A DNA stretch of 64,000 bases from assembly GCF_042678305.1 (NCBI RefSeq), contig NZ_JBHUDT010000002.1; one strand, 5' to 3'. Origin of the DNA: Gelatiniphilus marinus. GTDB taxonomy: Bacteria > Bacteroidota > Bacteroidia > Flavobacteriales > Flavobacteriaceae. Position 1 is the first letter of the stretch, and the number at the start of each line of letters is the position of its first letter. Below are positions 44,193-52,328 of this stretch, in pieces. The notes beneath the pieces were generated by a model that saw only the letters and a list, made by a program, of their open reading frames with translations, did no database searches and was not told where the DNA came from. A program made the position numbers and the translations under genes.

Positions 44193-44318
44193 AATTTAAA
44201 TAAAATAGCTTCTAAGTTAAACTTGATATTTTAGATTAAAAACATTAAAACCATTGTTTTACTACAAATAAAACCAAATATCAATAACTTTACAAGCCAA
44301 CTTTACAGGCAATGCCAA

Positions 44319-44822
44319 ATGACAAAAATACTTTTGCTTTCTGATACCCACAGCTATATAGACAACGCTATTTTAAAATACGTAAAACAAGCCGATGAAG
44401 TATGGCACGCCGGCGATATTGGCGATTTAAAAGTAACCGATGCCATAAAAAAACTAAAACCCTTACGAGCGGTTTTTGGTAATATTGACCATGCCAAAGC
44501 CCGAACAGAGTTTCCAGAGCACAACCGTTTTATGTGCGAAGGTGTCGATGTTTGGATAACCCACATTGGCGGTTACCCAAACGCCTACAATGTAAGGGTG
44601 CGCGATGCCATAAAGCAGAACCCGCCTAAATTGTTTATCTGTGGGCATTCGCATATTTTAAAGGTAATGCCCGATAAAAAATTGGGTTTGCTGCACATGA
44701 ATCCCGGTGCTGCAGGAAAACACGGTTTTCATAAAACGCGTACCATGTTGCGTTTTACTATAGACGGAGAAAAGATTGATAATTTAGAGCTTATAGAGTT
44801 TTCAAAACAAAACCAATATTAA
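44319..44822 (+). CDS. Metallophosphoesterase, YfcE/MJ0936-like
   Basis: A 167-residue calcineurin-like phosphodiesterase with all metal ligands: D9 and H11 (LSDTHSY), GDIGD, GNIDH, THIGGYP and GHSH. Small single-domain members hydrolyse phosphodiesters in vitro; natural substrate unknown. Confidence 0.88.
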   Translation: MTKILLLSDTHSYIDNAILKYVKQADEVWHAGDIGDLKVTDAIKKLKPLRAVFGNIDHAKARTEFPEHNRFMCEGVDVWITHIGGYPNAYNVRVRDAIKQNPPKLFICGHSHILKVMPDKKLGLLHMNPGAAGKHGFHKTRTMLRFTIDGEKIDNLELIEFSKQNQY

Positions 44823-44909
44823 GGTACCGAACATATTATTGCCTATCCGATTTTTTAATGCAGCTTTTGTTAATTTTTTGCTAAACTACAGTATTTGTCC
44901 TCAAATTTA

Positions 44910-44939
44910 TTGGCTATCGTTTCTTAAATTGTAGCTTTG
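44910..44939 (+). promoter_or_regulatory. Bacteroidota-type promoter of the FKBP gene
   Basis: TTG (44910-44912), 19 nt, TAGCTTTG (44932-44939); start codon at 44966. The best consensus match in the window. Confidence 0.8.
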
Positions 44940-44965
44940 CAGCAATTGAAAAAAGCAAATATATT

Positions 44966-45394
44966 ATGAGTCAAGTAAAAGAAAATGATACCGTTAGAGT
45001 ACATTACACAGGAAAATTGAGCAATGGTCAAATTTTTGACAGCTCGTTGGAAAGAGAGCCCCTAGAGGTAACTCTAGGACAAGGGATGTTAATTCCTGGT
45101 TTTGAGAAGGGTATTGTTTCTATGGAGTTAAACGAGAAAAAAACCATTACCATTCCTGCGGCTGAAGCTTATGGTGATGTACAAAAAGAGATGTTCCATA
45201 AAGTTGAGAAAAATCAACTACCGCAAGACATTAACCCTGAAGTTGGTATGGGATTAGCTTCTAAAAACCCTGATGGTTCAGAAGTGCAATTTCGTGTGGC
45301 AGAGGTTAACGACGATCATATTATTGTTGATGCTAACCATCCGCTAGCGGGACAGGATTTAACTTTTGATCTTGAGCTTGTTGAGATAAAATAA
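44966..45394 (+). CDS. FKBP-type peptidyl-prolyl isomerase, SlyD-like
   Basis: A 142-residue cytoplasmic isomerase: VRVHYTGKLSNGQIFDSS and GMLIPGFEKGIVSMELNEKKTI form the FKBP core, with an IF (insert-in-flap) domain from about 70 to 125. It lacks the His-rich metal-binding tail of E. coli SlyD. Acts in protein folding. Own promoter and terminator. Confidence 0.92.
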   Translation: MSQVKENDTVRVHYTGKLSNGQIFDSSLEREPLEVTLGQGMLIPGFEKGIVSMELNEKKTITIPAAEAYGDVQKEMFHKVEKNQLPQDINPEVGMGLASKNPDGSEVQFRVAEVNDDHIIVDANHPLAGQDLTFDLELVEIK

Positions 45395-45416
45395 CCATTC
45401 GTTTTAGCAAAAAATC

Positions 45417-45449
45417 AAAAAGCTTAGATATTAAATCTAGGCTTTTTTT
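45417..45449 (+). terminator. Terminator of the FKBP gene
   Basis: AAAGCTTAGAT (45418-45429) pairs, with one mismatch, with ATCTAGGCTTT (45434-45445), followed by a T run. Confidence 0.8.
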
Positions 45450-45552
45450 ATACACATAATCAAACCAAAACAAGCCTTAACTAAATACATCCCAGAGGGA
45501 AGAGCCTCAATGTTACGGCAAAATTCATGTAATTTATTTTGTGTAAAGTTGG

Positions 45553-45585
45553 TATTTCCATCCTTTGGAGGCATTAAGGCAGGCA
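45553..45585 (+). repeat. Single arm of the ddl-coaD type repeat
   Basis: ATTTCCATCCTTTGGAGGCA, then TTAAGGCAGGCAT, matches the right arm of the element at 37078-37112 with a few changes. No partner arm is nearby, so this is a solo or decayed copy. Confidence 0.5.
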
Positions 45586-45589
45586 TAAA

Positions 45590-45617
45590 AAAACCCAAAG
45601 CTTTCACTTTGGGTTTT
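45590..45617 (-). terminator. Terminator of the DUF4293 gene
   Basis: AAAACCCAAAG (45590-45600), loop, CTTTGGGTTTT (45607-45617): an 11-bp stem with A/T flanks. Confidence 0.85.
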
Positions 45618-45648
45618 AACGCACTAATACTACTAAGATATTAGGTTT

Positions 45649-46068
45649 TTATCGTAATCGATCTACAGATTTTACAAGATCTTCATCCTTCTTAATGGCT
45701 TTGTTGGCTAATGCCAAAAACACGATAGAAACGATAGGAAGAAGCATCCCAATACCTTTCTTAGAAACCGCCGTTTCTCCAGATACACTTAGAGATTGAT
45801 ATACAAAAAATCCTAGTAAAAAAAAGTTTAATATTATGTTTAGGCGCCCCAGAGTAAATTGAGACTTCCTGTTTTTGTATCTAAATATAGCTATTATCGA
45901 TAAAAATGCCGAAGCCAAAAATGCTGCGAGCACATAGGCTGCATGGGTTGCGAAAACTTTAGAGCAGTTGGGTGCGGTCCATAGTTCAAACACAAAAATC
46001 AATCCCGCAGAAACGCCTGCGGCAATTAAAAGGTATAGGGTTTGTACGCGTTGTAGCATGGTTATCAT
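45649..46068 (-). CDS. DUF4293 family membrane protein
   Basis: A 139-residue four-helix membrane protein starting MITMLQRVQTLYL (an alternative ATG three codons on, at 46059, is equally likely and closer to the family pattern). The spacing of helices and the RVQTLYLL start are typical of DUF4293, a Bacteroidota family next to rho in many genomes. A -7 box TATTTTTG is at 46082-46089. Function unknown. Confidence 0.85.
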   Translation of the reverse strand: MITMLQRVQTLYLLIAAGVSAGLIFVFELWTAPNCSKVFATHAAYVLAAFLASAFLSIIAIFRYKNRKSQFTLGRLNIILNFFLLGFFVYQSLSVSGETAVSKKGIGMLLPIVSIVFLALANKAIKKDEDLVKSVDRLR

Positions 46069-46256
46069 TAAAACTAGACCGCAAAAATAACAGTTTCTTT
46101 TAAAAATAAACCCTAAAAATTAAAATAAAGTTGTATAATTGCACTAATGATTCCCAACAGCCACAATTGCAGGTTGTTATTTCTTCAAAATTAAAGAAAT
46201 CATTTTCAGAATACTATCAAAAATTATATTCAACATATTTATTCAATTCAACATCA

Positions 46257-47894
46257 ATGTTTGAAATTTCACAATTAAAAGAAAAGAAACTCCCAGAACT
46301 ACAGGAGATTGCTAAAAAATTGAACGTCCCAAAATACCGTTCGCTAAAAAAACTAGATTTGGTTTACCAAATACTCGACCAACAAGCCGCAAATCCAAAA
46401 GCGGTAACCGCTGCCATAGAGTCCAAAGAGGCTGTGGAGGCAAACCCCGAAAGCAAGCCTGTTAAAAAAGCCAGAAAACGGGTGCAAAAACCTGTTAAAA
46501 ATGAAACTGCAAAACACCAAGAAAAAACTGAAGACGCAAGTAAAGCCCCAGACATTCAACCTGCTGAGGTAACGGTAGAAAAGAAAGAAGAACGCAAACC
46601 GGCACATAAACCAAGCCCAAGACCCGCCAACGATAACAAAAAGGACAGCCAGCAAAAACAACAGCAAAAAAGAGAAAGCAACCCGCAGCACAAAAACCAG
46701 CACAAAAACCAGAAAAACGGCAATATAGACAAAGGAAACAAAGATAGCAGAAACCGCTACAGGGAGCCGGATTTTGAATTCGATGCCATTATAGAAAGCG
46801 AAGGGGTTTTAGATATTATGCAAGATGGCTATGGGTTTTTACGCTCATCAGATTATAACTATTTATCATCGCCAGACGATATATATGTATCGCAATCGCA
46901 AATCCGTTTATTCGGTTTAAAAACCGGCGATACCGTTTTAGGGCATGTACGCCCGCCAAAAGAAGGCGAAAAATATTTCCCCTTGATAAAGGTTAGTAAA
47001 ATAAACGGGCAAAACCCAAATGTGGTACGCGACCGTGTGTCTTTCGAGCATTTAACGCCATTGTTTCCACAGGAAAAATTTAATATAGCCGAAAAACAAG
47101 CCACAATTTCTACCAGAATTATGGATTTGTTTGCCCCAATAGGCAAAGGCCAACGCGGTATGATTGTGTCGCAACCCAAAACGGGTAAAACCATGTTGTT
47201 AAAAGATGTGGCCAATGCCATAGCGGCAAATCACCCAGAAGTTTACCAAATGATTTTGTTGATTGATGAACGCCCCGAAGAAGTTACCGATATGCAACGA
47301 AACGTTCGTGGCGAAGTAATCGCTTCAACCTTCGATAAAGAAGCGCACGAGCACGTAAAAATCGCAAACATTGTTTTAGAAAAAGCAAAACGATTGGTAG
47401 AATGTGGGCACGATGTGGTTATTCTTTTAGATTCCATTACACGTTTGGCCAGAGCTTACAATACCGTACAACCCGCCTCCGGAAAAATACTAAGTGGAGG
47501 GGTAGATGCCAATGCACTGCACAAACCAAAACGCTTCTTTGGCGCAGCAAGAAACATAGAAAACGGCGGATCGCTAACCATTATAGCCACCGCACTTACC
47601 GAAACAGGCTCTAAAATGGACGAGGTTATTTTTGAAGAATTTAAAGGTACCGGCAATATGGAGCTGCAATTGGACAGAAAAATATCAAATCGTAGAATAT
47701 TCCCTGCTATCGATTTAACATCATCAAGCACACGTCGCGACGATATCCTGTTAGACGAAAACACCATACAGCGCATGTGGGTAATGCGCAAATACCTAGC
47801 AGACATGAACCCTGTTGAAGCCATGGAGTTTATTAACGAACGTTTCAAACAAACCAGAAACAACGAAGAATTTTTAATTTCCATGAACGGATAA
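46257..47894 (+). CDS. rho: Transcription termination factor Rho
   Basis: A 545-residue RNA-dependent hexameric helicase. ATG 46257 (MFEISQLKEKKLPELQEIAKKL) is the normal Rho N-terminal helix; an upstream ATG at 46131 adds unrelated residues. Between the N-terminal domain and the RNA-binding cold-shock fold (VLDIMQDGYGFLRSSDYNYL) lies a disordered Lys/Gln/Asn/Pro-rich stretch of about 120 residues. Walker A QPKTGKT, LIDERPEEVTDM and LDSITRLARAYN follow. The 5' region 46133-46256 could hold a leader, since Rho genes are usually autoregulated. Confidence 0.95.
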   Translation: MFEISQLKEKKLPELQEIAKKLNVPKYRSLKKLDLVYQILDQQAANPKAVTAAIESKEAVEANPESKPVKKARKRVQKPVKNETAKHQEKTEDASKAPDIQPAEVTVEKKEERKPAHKPSPRPANDNKKDSQQKQQQKRESNPQHKNQHKNQKNGNIDKGNKDSRNRYREPDFEFDAIIESEGVLDIMQDGYGFLRSSDYNYLSSPDDIYVSQSQIRLFGLKTGDTVLGHVRPPKEGEKYFPLIKVSKINGQNPNVVRDRVSFEHLTPLFPQEKFNIAEKQATISTRIMDLFAPIGKGQRGMIVSQPKTGKTMLLKDVANAIAANHPEVYQMILLIDERPEEVTDMQRNVRGEVIASTFDKEAHEHVKIANIVLEKAKRLVECGHDVVILLDSITRLARAYNTVQPASGKILSGGVDANALHKPKRFFGAARNIENGGSLTIIATALTETGSKMDEVIFEEFKGTGNMELQLDRKISNRRIFPAIDLTSSSTRRDDILLDENTIQRMWVMRKYLADMNPVEAMEFINERFKQTRNNEEFLISMNG

Positions 47895-47928
47895 CTTAAA
47901 CACATATAACAGACTAACTCAAATTCAA

Positions 47929-47962
47929 AAAAACCTTAGCACAAAAGTGTTAAGGTTTTTTT
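47929..47962 (+). terminator. Terminator of rho
   Basis: AAACCTTAGCAC (47931-47942), AAAA, GTGTTAAGGTTT (47947-47958) with one G-U-type mismatch, then a T run. Confidence 0.85.
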
Positions 47963-48015
47963 AGCTATTACTTCTAATGATTCCGTTTTTTACTAAAATT
48001 ATATCCAGAATTTGG

Positions 48016-48116
48016 GCGTTACCCCGAAAAAAATCGGGGTCGCGCTTTCACTACTCGCTCCCTCTCCCGAAGCGTCGGGATCGGGAAGCTCAAACAAACC
48101 GTTCAATCGCTAACGC
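48016..48116 (+). repeat. GCGTTA two-hairpin element, copy 4
   Basis: GCGTTA; hairpin 1 ACCCCGA (48021-48027) with TCGGGGT (48034-48040); CGCGCTTTC; hairpin 2 containing TCCCGA (48065-48070) with TCGGGA (48075-48080); ends in CTAACGC. In the gap between rho and the next gene. Confidence 0.7.
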
Positions 48117-48213
48117 GGGGTAGCAACCAATTATAATGTTTTTAATAACAATTCAAAATCAACATTAAAATATTAAATGTATTATCTTATCGCAATCAAC
48201 TCACCAAAACAAC

Positions 48214-48642
48214 ATGAAAAAAAACATATTCATTCTCACCATCCTTTTTGGTTTAAACGCCGTTAGCCAAAATTTAGAATGTCAAGATTTTAAAAACGGA
48301 ACATTTATAATGACTATTGAGAAGCCATTACCGTCTCTAACAAAAATCACTCGACGAGGCAACAATCAGACCGAAGCTTTATTGGAAAAGCCAAAAGAAT
48401 TAGAATACATGAACATACCCAATAAGGCACATATTACACTTAATTGGATAGACGACTGTACCTATATTGGAAAATATAATTCAGCAAAAACCAAACTTCT
48501 GGAATACCAAAAGTTTATAAACCATAACGGTGGTATTTTAGTTGAAAAAATTAAAATTGAAGGCAAGTGCTTTTTCTATCGTTCCACATTAAAGCTTAAA
48601 GACGAATCCATAATCATAGATGGTAAAATATGTAAGGAGTAA
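48214..48642 (+). CDS. Small secreted protein of unknown function
   Basis: A 142-residue protein with signal peptide MKKNIFILTILFGLNAVSQ. The mature part has four Cys (LECQDF, DDCTYIG, GKCFFYR, GKICKE) and alternating strands, typical of a small beta-sandwich stabilised by disulfides in the periplasm. No family recognised. Confidence 0.6.
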   Translation: MKKNIFILTILFGLNAVSQNLECQDFKNGTFIMTIEKPLPSLTKITRRGNNQTEALLEKPKELEYMNIPNKAHITLNWIDDCTYIGKYNSAKTKLLEYQKFINHNGGILVEKIKIEGKCFFYRSTLKLKDESIIIDGKICKE

Positions 48643-48660
48643 AAAAGTACTGCCTTAAAA

Positions 48661-49023
48661 TCAATACCTGTTCAAAAGATCTCTGTATTCCTTTAAGTCC
48701 GCAATGTTAGCTTTATTGTTAAGGTTCCTGATAAGCGATATTAAATATTTTAAGCTTTCAACAGGAGAAATGGCATCATTGGTTTCAACATTACCATCTT
48801 CATCAAAAGGTTCGTCGTTTGGAATAGGTATAAGAAACGAGTTATTTGCTTCAATATGTTCGTAAGAAAGCCTAAGTACTTTTACAACTAGCGGAACTTG
48901 TTCCTCTAAAGCATAAGATCTTAAAGTTTTAATATCCTCTATTAATGTGCCTGATTCAAAACCCGTTTTATCAAGGTCTTTTAGGATTTTATCGATTATT
49001 GAAATGGCGTTTTTGTTTTCCAA
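48661..49023 (-). CDS. Conserved-looking hypothetical protein near rpsT
   Basis: A 120-residue acidic, helical, soluble protein (ISIIDKILKDLDKTG at the start; a central loop PIPNDEPFDEDGNVETND). A -7 box TAAATTTG at 49070-49077 supports expression from this start. No family recognised. Confidence 0.6.
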   Translation of the reverse strand: MENKNAISIIDKILKDLDKTGFESGTLIEDIKTLRSYALEEQVPLVVKVLRLSYEHIEANNSFLIPIPNDEPFDEDGNVETNDAISPVESLKYLISLIRNLNNKANIADLKEYRDLLNRY

Positions 49024-49126
49024 AAGATTATAATTATTAGGATTGATTAAGTTTAAATGAGTTCAATTGCAAATTTATATTTTTAAATGCTTTTACACTA
49101 CACTGGTGTTAAAAAAAAGCATAAAA

Positions 49127-49154
49127 AAAAGCTTCCCATTTTTGAGAAGCTTTT
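49127..49154 (-). terminator. Terminator of rpsT
   Basis: AAAAGCTTC (49127-49135) pairs with GAAGCTTTT (49146-49154); minus-strand U run from the A tract to the left. Confidence 0.85.
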
Positions 49155-49181
49155 AAATGTATTATAAAACCTTAAATCTAA

Positions 49182-49433
49182 TTAAAGTGCAGCAACGTGT
49201 TTTGCCAAACCAGACTTTAAGTTAGCTGCTTTATTTGCGTGTATAACGTTTTTCTTTGCTAATTTATCTAGCATAGATACTACAGTAGGAAACATACTTT
49301 CAGCTTCTTTCTTGTCTGTTAACTCACGTAGCTTTTTAATGGCGTTACGTGTAGTTTTGTGCTGGTATCTGTTAAGTAAACGCTTGGATTCGTTACTTCT
49401 AATTCTTTTTAATGCTGACTTATGATTTGCCAT
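49182..49433 (-). CDS. rpsT: 30S ribosomal protein S20
   Basis: An 83-residue basic protein of the small subunit: MANHKSALKRIRSNESKRLLNRY is the usual start and HANKAANLKSGLAKHVAAL the usual end. It follows tRNA-Glu by 29 bases on the same strand and may share its promoter. Confidence 0.97.
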   Translation of the reverse strand: MANHKSALKRIRSNESKRLLNRYQHKTTRNAIKKLRELTDKKEAESMFPTVVSMLDKLAKKNVIHANKAANLKSGLAKHVAAL

Positions 49434-49462
49434 TTTGTTTTTTTCTATATATTAAAAAATTG

Positions 49463-49534
49463 TAGCCCGTAGGGGAATCGAACCCCTCTTACCAGGATGA
49501 AAACCTGGCGTCCTAGCCGATAGACGAACGGGCC
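49463..49534 (-). tRNA. tRNA-Glu (TTC)
   Basis: On the minus strand a full cloverleaf: acceptor GGCCCGT/ACGGGCT, D-loop with CGGCTAGGA, anticodon stem CCAGG/CCTGG with loop TTTTCAT (anticodon TTC), and T-arm GAGGGGTTCGATTCCCCT. Discriminator A. The CCA end is not encoded. Confidence 0.96.
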
Positions 49535-49551
49535 ATTTGTTTTTGAGTGCG

Positions 49552-49582
49552 CAAATATAAATACTAAAACTTAAACTTGCAA
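49552..49582 (-). promoter_or_regulatory. Promoter of tRNA-Glu (and probably rpsT)
   Basis: On the minus strand: TTG (49582-49580), 20 nt, TATATTTG (49559-49552), 18 bases before the tRNA 5' end. Confidence 0.65.
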
Positions 49583-49685
49583 AAACTTTTCAAATAACTC
49601 ACAATGTTTTCTCATTGCGGATGCAAAAATACAACTATTTTCCACTCTTGCAATACCTATCTAAACTTTTTTTTAAAAAATTTGT

Positions 49686-51164
49686 TTAATACGCTTTTGC
49701 GAACAATACTCTGCGTTTTGAAGGCTTTCCGCTATACACACAAACACCAGTTTCTTCCTTGGCGTCTAAAGGAATACATCTTATGGTCGCTTTTGTAAGT
49801 TCTTTTATTTTGTCTTCTGTTTCTGATGTGCCGTCCCAGTGAGCAGAAATAAATCCTGTTTTTGTTTCTAAAACCGTTTTAAAATCTTCAAATGTATCTA
49901 CCTCAGTGGTGTGGGTGTTTCTAAAATTCAAAGCTTTGTTAAATAAACTCTCTTGAATTTCGGTCATTAAACTTTCAACGGTTTTCGTTAGCTTATTTAA
50001 TTCAACCGTTTCTTTTGTTAAAGTATCTCGTCGTGCTAACTCAACAGTTCCGTTTTCTAAATCTCGTGCCCCAATAGCAAGTCGAACGGGAACGCCTTGT
50101 AATTCGTGCTGTGCGAATTTAGCGCCTGGTCTGTGTGTGGTTCTGTTGTCGTATTTTACTGTTATGCCTTTTTTGCGTAAATCGCTCATAATACCGTTTA
50201 CCACATTGGTAATGGCTTTTAATTGTTCTTCACTTTTGTAAATGGGCACAATTACGACTTGGTTTGGTGCTAAACTTGGGGGTAATACCAATCCGTTATC
50301 ATCACTGTGGGTCATAATTAAAGCACCCATTAATCGAGTAGATACGCCCCATGAGGTCGCCCAAACATGGTCTTGCTTACCTTCTTTGTTTACATATTTA
50401 ACATCAAAGGCTTTGGCGAAATTCTGACCTAAAAAATGAGATGTTCCGGCTTGTAGAGCTTTTCCGTCTTGCATTAGAGCTTCAATACAAAAGGTTTCAA
50501 CCGCACCGGCAAAGCGTTCGCTTTCGGTTTTTAAACCTTGAACAACGGGAATTGCCATAAATTTCTCTACAAAAGTTGCATATACGTTATTCATTAATGC
50601 GGCCTCATCTAAGGCTTCTTGTTTGGTTTCGTGGGCGGTATGGCCTTCTTGCCATAAAAATTCTGCGGTGCGTAAAAATAAGCGCGTTCGCATTTCCCAG
50701 CGTACCACATTGGCCCACTGGTTTACCAATATGGGCAAATCTCTGTAAGATTGAATCCAGCCTCTGTAGGTGTTCCAGATTATAGCTTCGCTGGTTGGCC
50801 TTACAATAAGTTCTTCTTCTAGTTTGGCTTCAGGATCTACTCTTAGTTTGCCTGGTTTGTCGGGGTCGTTCTGTAATCTGTAATGGGTTACAATAGCACA
50901 TTCTTTTGCAAAACCTTCGGCGTTTTTTTCTTCGGCTTCAAATAAACTTTTTGGTACGAACAAGGGGAAATATGCATTTTGATGTCCTGTTTCTTTAAAC
51001 ATTTTATCTAATTCTGCTTGCATTTTCTCCCAAATTGCATACCCGTAGGGCTTAATTACCATACAGCCTCTAACTGCCGAATTCTCTGCTAAATCAGCCT
51101 TAACAACCAGTTCGTTATACCATTTTGAGTAATCTGCTGCTCTACTAGTTAATTTTTTGCTCAT
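49686..51164 (-). CDS. proS: Prolyl-tRNA synthetase, archaeal/eukaryote-like type
   Basis: A 492-residue class II synthetase without the editing insertion of the long bacterial form. Motif 2 region RWEMRTRLFLRTAEFLWQEGHTAH, motif 3 and the C-terminal zinc-like domain ending FAKAY are those of the short type. ATG 51164 (MSKKLTSRAADYSKWYNELV) is chosen over an upstream ATG at 51182. Usual in Bacteroidota. Confidence 0.95.
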   Translation of the reverse strand: MSKKLTSRAADYSKWYNELVVKADLAENSAVRGCMVIKPYGYAIWEKMQAELDKMFKETGHQNAYFPLFVPKSLFEAEEKNAEGFAKECAIVTHYRLQNDPDKPGKLRVDPEAKLEEELIVRPTSEAIIWNTYRGWIQSYRDLPILVNQWANVVRWEMRTRLFLRTAEFLWQEGHTAHETKQEALDEAALMNNVYATFVEKFMAIPVVQGLKTESERFAGAVETFCIEALMQDGKALQAGTSHFLGQNFAKAFDVKYVNKEGKQDHVWATSWGVSTRLMGALIMTHSDDNGLVLPPSLAPNQVVIVPIYKSEEQLKAITNVVNGIMSDLRKKGITVKYDNRTTHRPGAKFAQHELQGVPVRLAIGARDLENGTVELARRDTLTKETVELNKLTKTVESLMTEIQESLFNKALNFRNTHTTEVDTFEDFKTVLETKTGFISAHWDGTSETEDKIKELTKATIRCIPLDAKEETGVCVYSGKPSKRRVLFAKAY

Positions 51165-51228
51165 ATTATTGTTTTGGCACAAATATTGTGATTATGTTAA
51201 ATAAAAGAAATAGTTCGGCAAAACTAAC

Positions 51229-51236
51229 TATTTTTG
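51229..51236 (+). promoter_or_regulatory. -7 box of the lipoprotein-OmpP1 pair
   Basis: TATTTTTG matches TAnnTTTG, 28 bases before the start codon. Confidence 0.5.
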
Positions 51237-51264
51237 TTATGTTCAACAATAAAATTCTGGAGAT

Positions 51265-52296
51265 ATGCAATTTAATAACTACTTAAAAAGAAAAATGCCA
51301 TTTATAGCAATATTGGGTTTGCTGTTTGGTTTATCGTCGTGTGGTTCTTATCATTATGTTGGCGTTGACAACGATGGTATTTATGGTGCTTCCAAACAAC
51401 CTGCGCAACAAGAGCAGCCTGCTGTAGTTGTTAATGAAAATCCGCAAAATAACTACTATCAAAATTATTTTAAAACCAAAGCTTTAGAGTACGAAAATAT
51501 GGCCGATGATGCGGTTTTTACAGATATCGACTCTTATGTTGGTGATAATTATACCGAAAACGATTCTATTAACAACAGCTACCAAGGTTATGCGGGTTGG
51601 GGACAGGACCAGAGTGAAATATCTATAAACATTTATCCCAGCTATGGGTATAATTATTGGTGGCACAGACCCTATTATAACCATTGGGGGTTTTACGGTT
51701 GGAATCGTTACGCTTACTATGATTCTTTTTGGTATCCTTCTTTTTATGGCGGTGGCTTTTATGGTGGTTTTTACAATAGTTGGGCTTACAATCCTTATAG
51801 ATATAGATATGGTTATTACGGCTATCCATACAGATACAACAGATACTACGGAAACAACCGTTATTACAACCGCGGTTTAGCTTACAATGCTAGCAGACGT
51901 GGTAGTTTAGCAAGTCGCTCAAGCGGTGTAAACTCAACAAATTCAAGATATTATACTTCAAGAAGAAGTAGCTCAAGCGCAACAATAAACAGAAACCGTT
52001 CTACAAATTCGCGTGTTGGTACCAATGTGGTTAGACGACGTTCTACGGCAGCTCCCGCTAGAAACTCAACAACAAGATCGTCCACTCCTTCGGTTCGAAG
52101 AAACAGAACCGCAACCAGACCTTCAAGTACTTATAATTCTGGAACTACCAGAAGAAGCTCCAGCTCGTCCCCAACCATAAGAAGATCGTCTTCGAGTAGC
52201 AGAAGTTCAGGCACAACCACAAGGTCTTCTTCAAGCAGCAGAAGTTCGAGTGGTACAAGTAGAAGTTCTGGTTCTTCAAGAGGAAGACGCGGATAA
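51265..52296 (+). CDS. Lipoprotein with Tyr/Gly-rich centre and Ser/Arg-rich tail
   Basis: A 343-residue low-complexity lipoprotein: a hydrophobic segment with lipobox LSSC (about residue 26), a normal region to about 120, a Tyr/Gly/Trp-rich region (about 125-205), then a tail of about 130 residues made almost only of Ser, Arg, Thr and Gly in RSSS-type repeats, ending SRGRRG. The tail is strongly basic and should be disordered; it could bind acidic polysaccharide or DNA at the surface. It lies between proS and an OmpP1 porin, an order I recognise from other flavobacteria. Not a known family. Confidence 0.75.
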   Translation: MQFNNYLKRKMPFIAILGLLFGLSSCGSYHYVGVDNDGIYGASKQPAQQEQPAVVVNENPQNNYYQNYFKTKALEYENMADDAVFTDIDSYVGDNYTENDSINNSYQGYAGWGQDQSEISINIYPSYGYNYWWHRPYYNHWGFYGWNRYAYYDSFWYPSFYGGGFYGGFYNSWAYNPYRYRYGYYGYPYRYNRYYGNNRYYNRGLAYNASRRGSLASRSSGVNSTNSRYYTSRRSSSSATINRNRSTNSRVGTNVVRRRSTAAPARNSTTRSSTPSVRRNRTATRPSSTYNSGTTRRSSSSSPTIRRSSSSSRSSGTTTRSSSSSRSSSGTSRSSGSSRGRRG

Positions 52297-52328
52297 AATT
52301 CAACAAAAAAAGAAAAAGTTAATAAGAT

